Assembly (NCBI RefSeq): GCF_014639275.1
Contig: NZ_BMFW01000004.1
Span: 1-64,000, forward strand
Direction: 5' to 3'
Length of the DNA: 64,000 nt
From: Arthrobacter liuii
GTDB taxonomy: Bacteria; Actinomycetota; Actinomycetes; Actinomycetales; Micrococcaceae
Under the pieces are notes generated by a model, which saw only the letters and a program-made list of their open reading frames with translations, had not been told where the DNA came from and made no database searches. This document shows, piece after piece, positions 34,717-44,258 of this stretch. The position numbers and the translations under genes were made by a program. Positions within the stretch are counted from its first letter, which is position 1, and every line of letters starts with the position of its first letter.

Positions 34717-35514
34717 GTGGACTTTTTCACGGTGGTGATGGAGCCGTTCCGGTGGCTGGTGTCCAGCATCATGGTGGCTTTCCACGACTGGCTGGGCGCG
34801 ACAGGCATGGCGCCGGGGACCGGCTGGACCTGGACCCTGTCCATCATCGGACTGGTGCTGGTCATCCGTGCGGCCCTGATCCCCGTGTTCCTGGCCCAGG
34901 TCAGGGCCCAGCGCCGGATGCGGCTCCTGCAGCCGGACCTGAAGGAACTCCAGGACAGGTACAAGGGCAGGACGGACCAGGCGTCGCGGCAGGCCATGGC
35001 CCAGGACCAGATGGCGCTTTACAGGAAGCACGGCACCAACCCGTTCTCGGCATGCCTGCCGCTGCTGATCCAGACGCCGTTCTTCCTGGCCCTTTTCCAG
35101 GTGCTGTCCGGAATCTCCAACGCCGCGGGAAAGGGCGAAGGCATCGGCGCGATGAGCCGCGAGCAGGTGCTGGAGTTCGAATCGTCCAGCATCTTCGGGG
35201 CGCCGCTTTCCGCCTCGCTGCTGCACGGGGGCGGCGACTTCACCGCCGTGGCCGTGCTCGCCGTCGCCATGATCCTGGTGATGACCGCGTGCCAGTTCCT
35301 CACCCAGAAACTTGTGGCCTCACAGACCATGGCCGGGCAGGACGCCGACAATCCCCTGATACGCCAGCAGAAGATCCTCCTCTACGTGCTGCCGGTGATT
35401 TTCGGTGTGGGCGGGATCTTTTTCCCGATCGGAGTCCTGGTCTACTGGACGGTCTCCAACCTTTGGACCCTGGGGCAGCAGTTCCTGGTGGCCCGAAGGC
35501 CTATGCCGGTTTGA
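34717..35514 (+). CDS. YidC/Oxa1-type membrane protein insertase
   Basis: A 265-residue membrane insertase that moves newly made proteins into the membrane, alone or with SecYEG. About five transmembrane segments are visible: residues about 8-25, 40-60, 104-130, a GVGGIFFPIGVLVYWTVSN helix near the end, and others. The conserved membrane arginine is in VLVIRAALIPVFL, and the cytosolic loop LQPDLKELQDRYKG is typical. GTG at 34717 (MDFFTVV-like) with GGGGA upstream was preferred over ATG at 34705. It is not next to rnpA-rpmH-jag, so this could be a second paralogue. Confidence 0.85.
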   Translation: MDFFTVVMEPFRWLVSSIMVAFHDWLGATGMAPGTGWTWTLSIIGLVLVIRAALIPVFLAQVRAQRRMRLLQPDLKELQDRYKGRTDQASRQAMAQDQMALYRKHGTNPFSACLPLLIQTPFFLALFQVLSGISNAAGKGEGIGAMSREQVLEFESSSIFGAPLSASLLHGGGDFTAVAVLAVAMILVMTACQFLTQKLVASQTMAGQDADNPLIRQQKILLYVLPVIFGVGGIFFPIGVLVYWTVSNLWTLGQQFLVARRPMPV

Positions 35515-35536
35515 TCTCCGAGGGCAGAATGGGCGC

Positions 35537-36091
35537 ATGGCGCAACTGATCTACTCCGGCCTCATGTCCTTGGACGGCTACACGGCGGATACCAACGGGA
35601 AATTTAACTGGGCGGCCCCCGATGAGGAAGTCCACGCCTTCGTCAACGACCTGGAACGGGACGTGGGCACCTTCCTCCTCGGACGCAGGATGTATGAGGT
35701 GCTGTCCGTGTGGGAAACCATGGGCACGGAGGAGGACCCGCCGGTGATCCAGGACTATGCCCGCATCTGGCAGGCCGCAGAGAAGGTGGTGTTCTCGGCA
35801 TCGCTGGATGACGCCCCTGCGCCCCGTACCCGGCTGGAGCGGCAGTTCGTTCCGGCGGAAATCCGCGAGCTGAAGGCCACCACCGAAGGAAAGATCAGCA
35901 TCGGCGGCCCCACGCTCGCTGGGCACGCCCTCAAGGCGGGGTTGGTGGACGAATGCCAGCTGTTCATCAATCCGGTCACCGTGGGCGGCGGCCTGCGCTT
36001 CCTGCCGGACGGCCTGGACGCGCGGCTGGAACTCCTTGAGGAACGCCGGTTCGGCAACGGCGTGGTGTACCTGCGTTACCGCGCACTCTGA
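35537..36091 (+). CDS. RibD C-terminal/dihydrofolate reductase-like protein
   Basis: A 184-residue protein of the RibD_C group with a Rossmann-like reductase fold. It begins MAQLIYSGLMSLDGYTADTNG and has RMYEVLSVWETM, KISIGGPTLAGHALKAGLVDE and VGGGLRFLPDG, typical of this family. NAD(P)H reductase activity is likely but its substrate is unknown; some members reduce riboflavin or folate analogues. The start is supported by CAGAAT 6 nt upstream (leaderless-type). Its last 16 bases overlap the last bases of narK, which converges. Confidence 0.85.
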   Translation: MAQLIYSGLMSLDGYTADTNGKFNWAAPDEEVHAFVNDLERDVGTFLLGRRMYEVLSVWETMGTEEDPPVIQDYARIWQAAEKVVFSASLDDAPAPRTRLERQFVPAEIRELKATTEGKISIGGPTLAGHALKAGLVDECQLFINPVTVGGGLRFLPDGLDARLELLEERRFGNGVVYLRYRAL

Positions 36092-37293
36092 ACCGCAGGC
36101 GCGGGACGGCCCTGCACCGCGAAGAGCGTGAACACCAAGGCCACCAGGGCCGTGCCCACCAGCAGGAGCAGCCCGATCGAATAGCTGCGCGTCGCGGCGT
36201 CATACGTTGCCCCCATGACCAGCGGGGGAAAGTAGCCGCCCAGGCCGCCCGCGGCACTCACGATGCCGCTGATGCTGCCCACCTTTCCTGCCGGCGACAG
36301 GACACCCACCCAGGCGAAGACGCCGCCGGCCCCCAGGCCCAGCGCCCCAGCCATGGCGACGAAGGTGGCACCTGCCGGGACCTCGCCGTCGGGCCGCAGG
36401 TTCACCACCCAGCCCAGGACGGCGACGGCGGCAAGCGCCACGAGCACCACCGGCTTGGGTCCCAGCTTGTCCGCGAGCACCCCGCCCACCGGACGGGCAA
36501 GGACAGCGGCCAGGGCAAATCCCGCCGTGCGCGCGCCGGCGCCCGCAGGGTCGAGGCTGTACACGTCCCGCAGGTAGGTGGGCAGGTACGTGGCAAAGGA
36601 AACGAAGCCGCCGAAGACTACGGCGTAGAGGAAGCACATCTTCCAGGTGACCGCCGTCCTGGCGGCATCCATAAGCTTTGGCAGCACCGGTGCGTGGTTG
36701 GGCGCCCAGTCCGGCGATTCCTTCATGAGGAACCAGACCAGCGCCGCCATCACGGCCAGGATGCCGGAGATCAGCAGGTGCGTGGGAAAGTATCCAATCC
36801 ACGTGACGAGCCGCGGATTCAGGAAAGCCGCCAGCGCGGTTCCTCCCATCCCCGCCCCAAAAACCCCAGTGGCGAAGCCACGCCTGGCAGGCTCGTACCA
36901 GGCGCTGACGAACGGGATACCGACGGCGAACACGGTCCCGGCGACGCCGAGCAGCAGCCCGGCCCCCAGCACCAGGGCGAAGGAACTGATGAGGCCGCCC
37001 ACGGACACCAGGAGGATGGGCGGGATGGCGGCAAGCAGGACAAAGGTGAACATGGCCCTGCCGCCGTACTTGTCCGTAAGGGTGCCCACCACGATCCGGC
37101 CCAGCGACCCGACAAACACGGGCATGGCCACCAGGATCCCCGTGGTGGCCGGCGTCAGGGCCAGGTTCTGGGTGTAGAAGGCGCCCAGCGTGGCTACCGA
37201 GTTCCACGCCCAGAACCCTGCCACGGACGCCGCCGTCGCCAGCGCCAGGTTCAGCGCCCTGCCCGGGCCTGGCGTTGAAGTTGCTTCCGCCAC
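36076..37293 (-). CDS. narK: Nitrate/nitrite transporter NarK
   Basis: A 405-residue MFS protein with 12 helices that takes up nitrate and/or exports nitrite. NNP-family signatures are visible: VGSLGRIVVGTLTDKYGG in the first half and the nitrate signature-like GFGAGMGGTALAAFLNP region, plus AWVGVLSPAGKVGSISGIVSAAGGLGG. GTG start with GAGGAGCAAGCA upstream, 39 nt after narI, so it is the last gene of the operon. It would feed nitrate to NarGHI. Confidence 0.9.
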   Translation of the reverse strand: MAEATSTPGPGRALNLALATAASVAGFWAWNSVATLGAFYTQNLALTPATTGILVAMPVFVGSLGRIVVGTLTDKYGGRAMFTFVLLAAIPPILLVSVGGLISSFALVLGAGLLLGVAGTVFAVGIPFVSAWYEPARRGFATGVFGAGMGGTALAAFLNPRLVTWIGYFPTHLLISGILAVMAALVWFLMKESPDWAPNHAPVLPKLMDAARTAVTWKMCFLYAVVFGGFVSFATYLPTYLRDVYSLDPAGAGARTAGFALAAVLARPVGGVLADKLGPKPVVLVALAAVAVLGWVVNLRPDGEVPAGATFVAMAGALGLGAGGVFAWVGVLSPAGKVGSISGIVSAAGGLGGYFPPLVMGATYDAATRSYSIGLLLLVGTALVALVFTLFAVQGRPAPAVQSAR

Positions 37294-37332
37294 TGCTTGC
37301 TCCTCACCACATCATCCAAGCCGCGCCGCCGG

Positions 37333-38130
37333 TCAGCGGTTGCGGGTGTCCCTGTCCGGCGTGCCCACTGCCGACCAGCCCCGGCCCCTGGTCTCCCTGT
37401 CCCGCGAGCGGTAGACGATGTATGGGCGGAACAGGTAGTGCAGGGGTGCCGTAAAGGCGTGCACCAGCCGGGTGAACGGCCAGATGACGAATAGTGCCAT
37501 CCCCACCAGCGTGTGCAGGTGGAAGGTGAACGGGGCAGCTGCCATCGCCGCGATGTCAGGCTGGAAGATGAACAGCGACCGGAACCAGGGGGCCACGGTT
37601 TCCCGGTAGTTGTGCCCGTGTTCGCCTTCGAAGACGCTGGCGAGGGTGGTGAACAGGCCAAAAACGATGGCAGCGGTCAGCACCACGTACATGGTCTTGT
37701 CGTTCTTGGTTGTGGCCATGAAGACCGGCCCGGTGGTGCGCCGCCGGTAAATCAGCAGCGCTATCCCGCCCAGCGTCCCCACCCCCGCGACGCCGCCCAC
37801 CAGGAGGGCGTTGAAGTGGTAGAACTCCTGGCTCATTCCCACAGCTTCCGTCCAGGCCATGGGGATCACCAGGCCAAAGAAGTGGCCCGCGATGACAGCC
37901 AGCAGCCCGAAGTGGAACAGCGGCGAGGCGATCCGCAGGAGCCTGGATTCGTACAGCTGGGAGGACCTGGTGGTCCAGCCGAACTGGTCGTACCGGTAGC
38001 GCCACACCAGGCCGCCCACCAGCACCACCACCATGACGTACGGCAGGACGCCCCACAGGACGGTGTCCCAGGTGTTAAGGACGACGGGGGCCCCTGGCTC
38101 CGTGGCCAGCGCCGCCCCGGGTGCCGGCAT
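37333..38130 (-). CDS. narI: Respiratory nitrate reductase gamma subunit (cytochrome b)
   Basis: A 265-residue integral membrane subunit with five transmembrane helices that carries two b hemes and oxidises menaquinol, passing electrons to NarH. Features: TVLWGVLPYVMVVVLVGGLVWRYR at the first helix, RIASPLFHFGLLAVIAGHFFGL with histidine ligands in the second, and HLHTLVGMALFVIWPFTRLVHAF with the last ligands. Starts 2 nt after the narJ stop. Length is normal for actinobacterial NarI. Confidence 0.92.
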   Translation of the reverse strand: MPAPGAALATEPGAPVVLNTWDTVLWGVLPYVMVVVLVGGLVWRYRYDQFGWTTRSSQLYESRLLRIASPLFHFGLLAVIAGHFFGLVIPMAWTEAVGMSQEFYHFNALLVGGVAGVGTLGGIALLIYRRRTTGPVFMATTKNDKTMYVVLTAAIVFGLFTTLASVFEGEHGHNYRETVAPWFRSLFIFQPDIAAMAAAPFTFHLHTLVGMALFVIWPFTRLVHAFTAPLHYLFRPYIVYRSRDRETRGRGWSAVGTPDRDTRNR

Positions 38131-38132
38131 GG

Positions 38133-38753
38133 TCAGCCCCTCCTGACAGGCAGCAGCCGCGGGTCGTAGGGGTCCAGCCCCACGCTTTCGGTGGGTGGAC
38201 CGTATCCGGCCATGCGCATCACTTCCTGCTCGTCCTGCGGTGACTTTCCTGGCAAGGTGGCGCAGATGGCCGCCAGGATCCGGGCGTGCGGCAGGTTGTC
38301 CCGCAGCAGCCCGAACCGAAGCATTTCCAGGCTGGCCCGGTAGCGTTCCAGCAGTCCGCGCCCCGCCGTGGGATCAACCCGGGCTGCGAACTCGAGCACC
38401 ATGGGGAGGTAGTCGGGAAGTTCCCCGTCCAGGTCCACCAGGACGCCGCTGTGCCGGTAGGCCTCCTTGAAGAAGCCCAGCACTTCACCGCGGCGCCGGG
38501 TGTCCCCGTCAGTCCAGTAGCTCAGGTGCAGGGCGTGCCGCCTGCCGAGGTCGAACTCACGGACGTACTGTGACTGCAGTTCCATGGGTGGGGTGGCCTC
38601 CAGGAGGTCCAGCACCGGTACGAATTCCGGCAGCATCCCGGGAAACTCGGACAGCGCGGCCCGGACCAGGGGAACCCGCTCCACCAGTTCCTCATCCGGG
38701 TAGGACAGGCACCAGGCCGCGGCAAGGTAGAGCACCTGGTCGCGGCGGTTCAT
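38133..38753 (-). CDS. narJ: Nitrate reductase assembly chaperone
   Basis: A 206-residue all-helical redox enzyme maturation protein of the TorD/NarJ group. It binds apo-NarG and supports insertion of the molybdenum cofactor. Motifs are YLAAAWCLSYPDEELVERV and YVREFDLGRRHALHLSYWTDGDTRRRG. It overlaps narH by 4 nt (ATGA) and ends 2 nt before narI, so the four genes are translationally linked. Confidence 0.92.
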   Translation of the reverse strand: MNRRDQVLYLAAAWCLSYPDEELVERVPLVRAALSEFPGMLPEFVPVLDLLEATPPMELQSQYVREFDLGRRHALHLSYWTDGDTRRRGEVLGFFKEAYRHSGVLVDLDGELPDYLPMVLEFAARVDPTAGRGLLERYRASLEMLRFGLLRDNLPHARILAAICATLPGKSPQDEQEVMRMAGYGPPTESVGLDPYDPRLLPVRRG

Positions 38754-40444
38754 GGCTGGTCCTCGGCGCCGGCCAGTGTATCGGGCTGGGGCCCCTTGTC
38801 CGGGAACAGTCCCGGCGGAGCGCCGCGGCCGTCCCAGTTCAGCAGGTTCACCCTCCCGCGCAGGCCCGCCCCTTCCGCGATCGTGTCCGTGCTCTGCCGG
38901 TCCCGCAGGGCGTTGAACGTATCAACGGCCACCGGGACGGGCCTCCCGCTTGCCTCGCCGAACGGAGCCGAATCCTGCATGCCCGGCCCGCCGTCGAAAT
39001 CCAGGGAGCAGCCCAGCTCCTCCAGGTCGTGGGCCTGTTCCAGGTGGGCCTTGGGAATGACGTAGCGCTCGCTGTATTTGGCGATGGCCATCAGCCGGTA
39101 CATGTCGTACATGCCCTGCCCGTCCATGCCCACGGACTCCGGGATGGACTCGTCCGGGTCTTCGCCCAGGCTGATGCCGCGCATGAAGGAACGCATGGCC
39201 GCGAGCTTCCGCAACACGGCGGTGACCCGCTCCGTGTCCCCGGCGGTGAAGAGTTCGGCCAGGTACTCCACCGGGATCCGCAGGGCGTCGATGGCGCCGA
39301 ACAGGTTGCCGGCGTCCTCGCCGTCGTGGCCCTGGTCGCGGAGCAGGTCAACCACGGGGGAGAGCGGCGGCACGTACCAGACCATGGGCATGGTGCGGTA
39401 CTCCGGGTGCAGCGGCAGGGCCACTTTGTAGACCTTGGCCAGGGCGTACACGGGCGATCGCCGGGCGGCGTCAAGCCAGTCCTCCGGAATGCCCTGCGCC
39501 CGGGCGTCGGCCTGGACGCGGGGGTCGTGGGGGTCCAGCAGCACGTCCATCTGGGCGTCGTAGAGGTCCTGCGGGTCGGTGACGGACGCTGCCGCGGTGA
39601 CGGCATCGGCGTCGTACAAAAACAACCCCAGGTAGCGCAGCCGCCCCACGCATGTTTCGGAGCAGACGGTGGGCAGGCCAACCTCCACGCGGGGGTAGCA
39701 GAACGTGCACTTCTCGGCCTTGCCGGTCTTGTGGTTGAAGTAGATCTTCTTGTAAGGGCAGCCGGTGACGCACTGGCGCCAGCCGCGGCACCGGTCCTGG
39801 TCCACCAGCACAATCCCGTCCTCCACCCTCTTGTAGATCGCGCCGGACGGGCAGGACGCCATGCAGGACGGGTTCAGACAGTGTTCGCAGATCCGGGGCA
39901 GGTAGAACATGAAGGTCTGCTCGAAGGCGAACTTGATCTTGTCCTCGGACTCGCGCCGGACCTTCTCCACGAGCGGATCCAGGTGGCCGTGGTCCTGGGA
40001 ACCGCCCAGGTTGTCATCCCAGTTGGCGGACCACGTGATCTTGGTGTCCTCGCCGGTGATCAGCGACTTGGGACGGGCCACGGGGAAGTCGTCGCCCAGG
40101 GGAGCGTCCACCAGGGTTTTGTAGTCGTAGGTCCACGGCTCGTAGTAGTCCTTGAGCTCGGGCTGGACGGGGCTGGCGAAGATGCCGAACAGCTTCTTCA
40201 CCCTGCCGCCGGCCTTCAGCGCCAGCTTGCCGCGCCGGTTCAGGGTCCAGCCGCCGTACCAGCGGTCCTGGTCCTCGTAGCGGCGGGGGTAGCCCTGCCC
40301 GGGCCGGGTCTCCACGTTGTTGAACCACACGTATTCCATGCCGGCACGGTTGGTCCACGCCTGCTTGCAGGTCACGGAGCACGTGTGGCAGCCGATGCAT
40401 TTGTCCAGGTTCATCACCATGCCCATCTGGGCCATCACGCGCAT
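38750..40444 (-). CDS. narH: Respiratory nitrate reductase beta subunit
   Basis: A 564-residue iron-sulfur subunit passing electrons from NarI to NarG. Four Cys clusters are visible: DKCIGCHTCSVTCKQAW; CEHCLNPSCMASCPSGA; CRGWRQCVTGCPYKKIYF, in which tryptophan replaces one cysteine so that this site holds a 3Fe-4S cluster, as in E. coli NarH; and CTFCYPRVEVGLPTVCSETCVGR. The start at 40444 overlaps the narG stop by one base (TGATG). The extension upstream of this ATG is antisense-like and was rejected. Confidence 0.95.
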   Translation of the reverse strand: MRVMAQMGMVMNLDKCIGCHTCSVTCKQAWTNRAGMEYVWFNNVETRPGQGYPRRYEDQDRWYGGWTLNRRGKLALKAGGRVKKLFGIFASPVQPELKDYYEPWTYDYKTLVDAPLGDDFPVARPKSLITGEDTKITWSANWDDNLGGSQDHGHLDPLVEKVRRESEDKIKFAFEQTFMFYLPRICEHCLNPSCMASCPSGAIYKRVEDGIVLVDQDRCRGWRQCVTGCPYKKIYFNHKTGKAEKCTFCYPRVEVGLPTVCSETCVGRLRYLGLFLYDADAVTAAASVTDPQDLYDAQMDVLLDPHDPRVQADARAQGIPEDWLDAARRSPVYALAKVYKVALPLHPEYRTMPMVWYVPPLSPVVDLLRDQGHDGEDAGNLFGAIDALRIPVEYLAELFTAGDTERVTAVLRKLAAMRSFMRGISLGEDPDESIPESVGMDGQGMYDMYRLMAIAKYSERYVIPKAHLEQAHDLEELGCSLDFDGGPGMQDSAPFGEASGRPVPVAVDTFNALRDRQSTDTIAEGAGLRGRVNLLNWDGRGAPPGLFPDKGPQPDTLAGAEDQP

Positions 40445-43400
40445 CAGTACTGCACCTCCTGCGAGCGGCGGCGCACCGTGGCCACCATGTCGCGCTGGTT
40501 TCCGGTGGGGCCCAGATAGTTGAAGGCGTAGGCCAGCTGGGCGTAGCCGCCGGCCAGGTGCGACGGTTTCACCAGCAGCCGGGTCACCGAGTTGTGGATG
40601 CCGCCGCGCCGCCCGGTGGCCTCCGACTTGGGGACGTCGATGGTGCGTTCCTGGGCATGGTGGACGTAGACCACGCCGGCCGGCATGCGGTGGCTGACAA
40701 TCGCGCGCGCCACCAGGACCCCGTTGACGTTGGTGCATTCCACCCAGTCGTTGTCACGGACCTTGATAGCATTGGCGTCGGCCGGGCTCATCCACACCGT
40801 TGGCCCGCCGCGGGACAGGGAGAGCATCAGCAGGTTGTCCTGGTACTCGGAATGGATGGACCACTTCGAGTGCGGCGTCAGGTACCTGACGGTCACCTCC
40901 ATGGCACCGTCGGAACCCAGCCGGGGCTCGCCGAACAGCCGGTGCATGTCCAGCGGCGGCCGGTAGATGGGCAGGGACTCGCCAATGTCGGTGATCCAGT
41001 CGTGGTCAAGGAAGAAATGCATCCGGCCGGTAAGGGTGTGGAAGGGCTTGAGCCGTTCGATGTTGATGGTGAACGGCGCATACCGCCGGCCGCCGGTTTC
41101 CGAGCCGGACCATTCGGGGGAGGTGATCACCGGGACCGGCCCTGCCTGGGTCTGGGCGAAGGTGATGAACTTTTCCTCCGAGCCCTCCGCCAGGTCCGCG
41201 AGCTTCTGTCCCGTGCGGACCTCCAGGTCCTTGAAGCCCTGGACGGACAGGGCACCGTTGGTGGTCCCGGAGAATGCCAGGATCGCCTCGGCCATCTTCG
41301 CGTCCGTGTCCATGGCGGGCCGGCCATCCGCCGCGCCACCCAGCATCACCCCGTTGGAGTGGCTGAGCCGCTGCAGTGGTCCGGCCATTTTGTAGGTGAC
41401 GTTCTTGACGGTGAAGCCCAGCTTGTCAGCCAGGGGCCCGACGGCGGCGAGCTTGTCCGCGATGGCCGTGTAGTCCCGCTCCACCACGGAAAAGACGGGC
41501 ATGTTCTGCCCCGGCACCGCCGGAATGTCCGGGTCCCGCCAGTCCCGGACCCGGCCGCCGGGCTGGGCCAGCTGGCCCGGGGTGTCGTGCTGCAGCGGCA
41601 CGCTCACCAGGTCCCGCCGGACGCCGAGGTGGGTTTGGGCCTGCCGGGAAAATTCCCTGGCCAGCAGGTGGAAGGTGTCAAAGTCGGTCTTGGTTTCCCA
41701 GGGCGGGTCGATGGCGGGGCTGAACGCGTGCACGAACGGGTGCATGTCCGTCGAGGAAAGATCGTGCTTTTCGTACCACGTGGCAGCGGGGAACACGACG
41801 TCGGAAAGCAGCGTGGTGGACGTCATCCGGAAGTCGGCGGAGACCAGGAGGTCCAGCTTTCCCTCCGGCGCCACCTGGTGCCAGGCCACATCCCGCGGCT
41901 TGAGCTCCTCCGCGCTGTCCCCGCCCAGGACGTTGTTGTGGGTGCCCAGCAGGTTGCGCAGGAAGTATTCGTTGCCCTTGGCGGAGGAACCGAACAGATT
42001 GGAGCGCCACAGCACCAGCGTCCGCGGCCAGTTGGCCGGCGCGTCGACATCCTCGATTGCGGGGTTGAGGGTGCGGTTCTTCAGGGCCTCGGCGATGTAG
42101 GCCGGTGTATCCGGCGAGGTCCCGGCGTCGACGGCGGCCTCCGCCTCATCCGCCACGTCCAGGGGATTGCGGTCGAACTGGGGGTAGAACGGCATCCAGC
42201 CGAGGCGGGCGGACTGGGCGATGGCGTCCGCCGTGTGCATGCCGTCCAGCTTTCCGGTGGACAGCGGCGACTTCAGGGCGTCCGCCGAATAGCCGTCCTG
42301 CCGCCACTGGTCCGTGTGCATGTACCAGTAGCTTGTGCCCGTCATGGTCCGCGGCGGCCGTGACCAGTCCAGGGCGTTGGCCAGGGACACCCAGCCGGTG
42401 ACGGGCCGGGTTTTCTCCTGGCCCACGTAGTGCGCCCAGCCACCGCCGTTGCGGCCCATGCAGCCGGTGAGCATCACCAGTGCCAGCACCGCCCGGTAGG
42501 TGGCGTCGCCGTGGAACCACTGGCAGATGCCGGCCCCCATGATGATCATGGAGCGGCCCTTTGACTGCTCCGCGTTCCGGGCGAATTCCCGTGCCACCCG
42601 GATGCAGGCCTGCGCCGGAACACTGGTGATCTCCTCCTGCCACGCCGGGGTGTAGGGGGTGGCGGCGTCGTCGTAGCCCGCTGCCCACTCGCCGGGAAGG
42701 CCTTCCCTGCCCACGCCGTACTGGGCCAGCATGAGGTCGAACACGGTGGTCACCAGGTGGCCGCCAACCTCCATCACCGGGACGCCCCGGCGCAGGATGC
42801 TGCCTTCGCCGCCTGCGTCCTCGAAACAGGGGAGCAGGATTTCAGCGCTCTCCCCGGACACTTCGCGGAGGGACAAGGCCGGTTCGATCCCCTCAAGGTC
42901 CAGGTTCCATTTGCCTTCGCCGCTTGCCGAGTAGCGGAATCCCATGGATCCGTTGGGAACGGCGGCACGGGCCGCCGCCTTGTCGAACAAGACGGTGCGG
43001 AACGCTGCGTCCTCAGCCACGGACTCACCCGGGACGTCAAGGGCGGTGAGGAATTTCGACGGCGTGAGGGCGCCGTCGTCGGTCTTCTCCAGCCTGACCA
43101 GGAAGGGAAGGTCCGTGTACTGCTTCACGTAGTCCGTGAAGAACGGCACCTGCCGGTCCACGAAGAACTCCTTGAGCATCACGTGGCCCATGGCCATTGC
43201 CAGTGCAGCGTCCGTTCCCGCCTGCGCCGGAAGCCATTCATCGGCGAACTTGGTGTTGTCCGCGTAGTCAGGGCTGACCGTGACCACCTTGGTGCCGCGG
43301 TACCGGACCTCGGTCATCCAGTGCGCGTCCGGCGTGCGTGTCACCGGAACATTGGATCCCCACATCATGAGGTAGCGGGCGTCCCACCAGTCTCCGGATT

Positions 43401-44154
43401 CGGGAACGTCGGTCTGGTCCCCAAAAACCTGGGGGCTGGCGACGGGAAGGTCGGCGTACCAGTCGTAGAAGGACGTCATCACGCCGCCGATGAGCTGGAT
43501 GAACCGCGTCCCCACGGCATGGGACACCATGGACATGGCCGGGATGGGGGAGAAGCCGGCGCACCGGTCCGGGCCATAGGTTTTGATCGTGTTCACGTGC
43601 GCCGCGGCGGCAATCTCGATGGCTTCCTGCCAGGACACGCGCACCAGGCCGCCTTTGCCCCGGGCCTGCTGGTAGCGGCGCCGCTTTTCCGGGTCGGCGG
43701 CTATCTCGGCAAAGGCCAGCACCGGGTCACCCAGCCGGGCCTTCGCCTCGCGGTACATCTCCACCAGGACGCCCCGGGCATAGGGAAAGCGAACCCGGGT
43801 GGGGGAGTAGGTGTACCAGGAAAAGGCTGCCCCGCGCGGGCAGCCCCTTGGCTCGTACTCAGGGCTGTCCGCCCCTACAGACGGATAATCCGTCTGTTGC
43901 GATTCCCACGTGATGATGCCGTCCTTGACATACACCTTCCAGGAACACGACCCAGTGCAGTTCACCCCGTGCGTGGAGCGCACCACCTTGTCATGGCTCC
44001 AGCGGTCGCGGTAGAAAATGTCACCTTTGCGGCCGCCCTCCCGGAACACCGCCCTGCCATCATCTGTCTCATCCCACTTCGTGAAGAAACGGCCCAGCTT
44101 CAACATTGCTTCTGATGCGGGTCCATCTAACCCCGCATGGGGTCCGGCAGTCAT
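40444..44154 (-). CDS. narG: Respiratory nitrate reductase alpha subunit
   Basis: A 1236-residue catalytic subunit with bis-MGD molybdenum that reduces nitrate to nitrite on the cytoplasmic side. The unusual FS0 cluster ligands H62, C66, C70 and C105 are present (HGVNCTGSCSWK and EPRGCPRGAA), as is the molybdenum ligand aspartate within SFYDWYADLP. Domain order and length match actinobacterial NarG. TAGCTT lies 6 nt before the ATG (44166-44161, minus strand), so the operon mRNA is probably leaderless. No regulator such as NarXL, NNR or an FNR box was recognised upstream. Confidence 0.97.
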   Translation of the reverse strand: MTAGPHAGLDGPASEAMLKLGRFFTKWDETDDGRAVFREGGRKGDIFYRDRWSHDKVVRSTHGVNCTGSCSWKVYVKDGIITWESQQTDYPSVGADSPEYEPRGCPRGAAFSWYTYSPTRVRFPYARGVLVEMYREAKARLGDPVLAFAEIAADPEKRRRYQQARGKGGLVRVSWQEAIEIAAAAHVNTIKTYGPDRCAGFSPIPAMSMVSHAVGTRFIQLIGGVMTSFYDWYADLPVASPQVFGDQTDVPESGDWWDARYLMMWGSNVPVTRTPDAHWMTEVRYRGTKVVTVSPDYADNTKFADEWLPAQAGTDAALAMAMGHVMLKEFFVDRQVPFFTDYVKQYTDLPFLVRLEKTDDGALTPSKFLTALDVPGESVAEDAAFRTVLFDKAAARAAVPNGSMGFRYSASGEGKWNLDLEGIEPALSLREVSGESAEILLPCFEDAGGEGSILRRGVPVMEVGGHLVTTVFDLMLAQYGVGREGLPGEWAAGYDDAATPYTPAWQEEITSVPAQACIRVAREFARNAEQSKGRSMIIMGAGICQWFHGDATYRAVLALVMLTGCMGRNGGGWAHYVGQEKTRPVTGWVSLANALDWSRPPRTMTGTSYWYMHTDQWRQDGYSADALKSPLSTGKLDGMHTADAIAQSARLGWMPFYPQFDRNPLDVADEAEAAVDAGTSPDTPAYIAEALKNRTLNPAIEDVDAPANWPRTLVLWRSNLFGSSAKGNEYFLRNLLGTHNNVLGGDSAEELKPRDVAWHQVAPEGKLDLLVSADFRMTSTTLLSDVVFPAATWYEKHDLSSTDMHPFVHAFSPAIDPPWETKTDFDTFHLLAREFSRQAQTHLGVRRDLVSVPLQHDTPGQLAQPGGRVRDWRDPDIPAVPGQNMPVFSVVERDYTAIADKLAAVGPLADKLGFTVKNVTYKMAGPLQRLSHSNGVMLGGAADGRPAMDTDAKMAEAILAFSGTTNGALSVQGFKDLEVRTGQKLADLAEGSEEKFITFAQTQAGPVPVITSPEWSGSETGGRRYAPFTINIERLKPFHTLTGRMHFFLDHDWITDIGESLPIYRPPLDMHRLFGEPRLGSDGAMEVTVRYLTPHSKWSIHSEYQDNLLMLSLSRGGPTVWMSPADANAIKVRDNDWVECTNVNGVLVARAIVSHRMPAGVVYVHHAQERTIDVPKSEATGRRGGIHNSVTRLLVKPSHLAGGYAQLAYAFNYLGPTGNQRDMVATVRRRSQEVQY

Positions 44155-44258
44155 GCCCCAAAGCTAGGCGGGCGCTTTAAAGGCGGGATAGGGCACAAAG
44201 GCCCTGTTCAGGGCCATGTTGCTTCTGCATGGAGGGACCGGGCATGCACAATGGGTCC

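Noticed and set aside
38570-40519. Long open frame (649 codons) on the plus strand opposite narH-narJ
   Set aside because: It is antisense to narH and narJ, whose iron-sulfur and chaperone motifs are clear. GC-rich genes commonly leave open antisense frames, and this one reads as low-complexity.
40558-42363. Open frame of 601 codons opposite narG
   Set aside because: Antisense to the molybdenum subunit narG, which has all conserved ligands; no homology-like motifs were seen.
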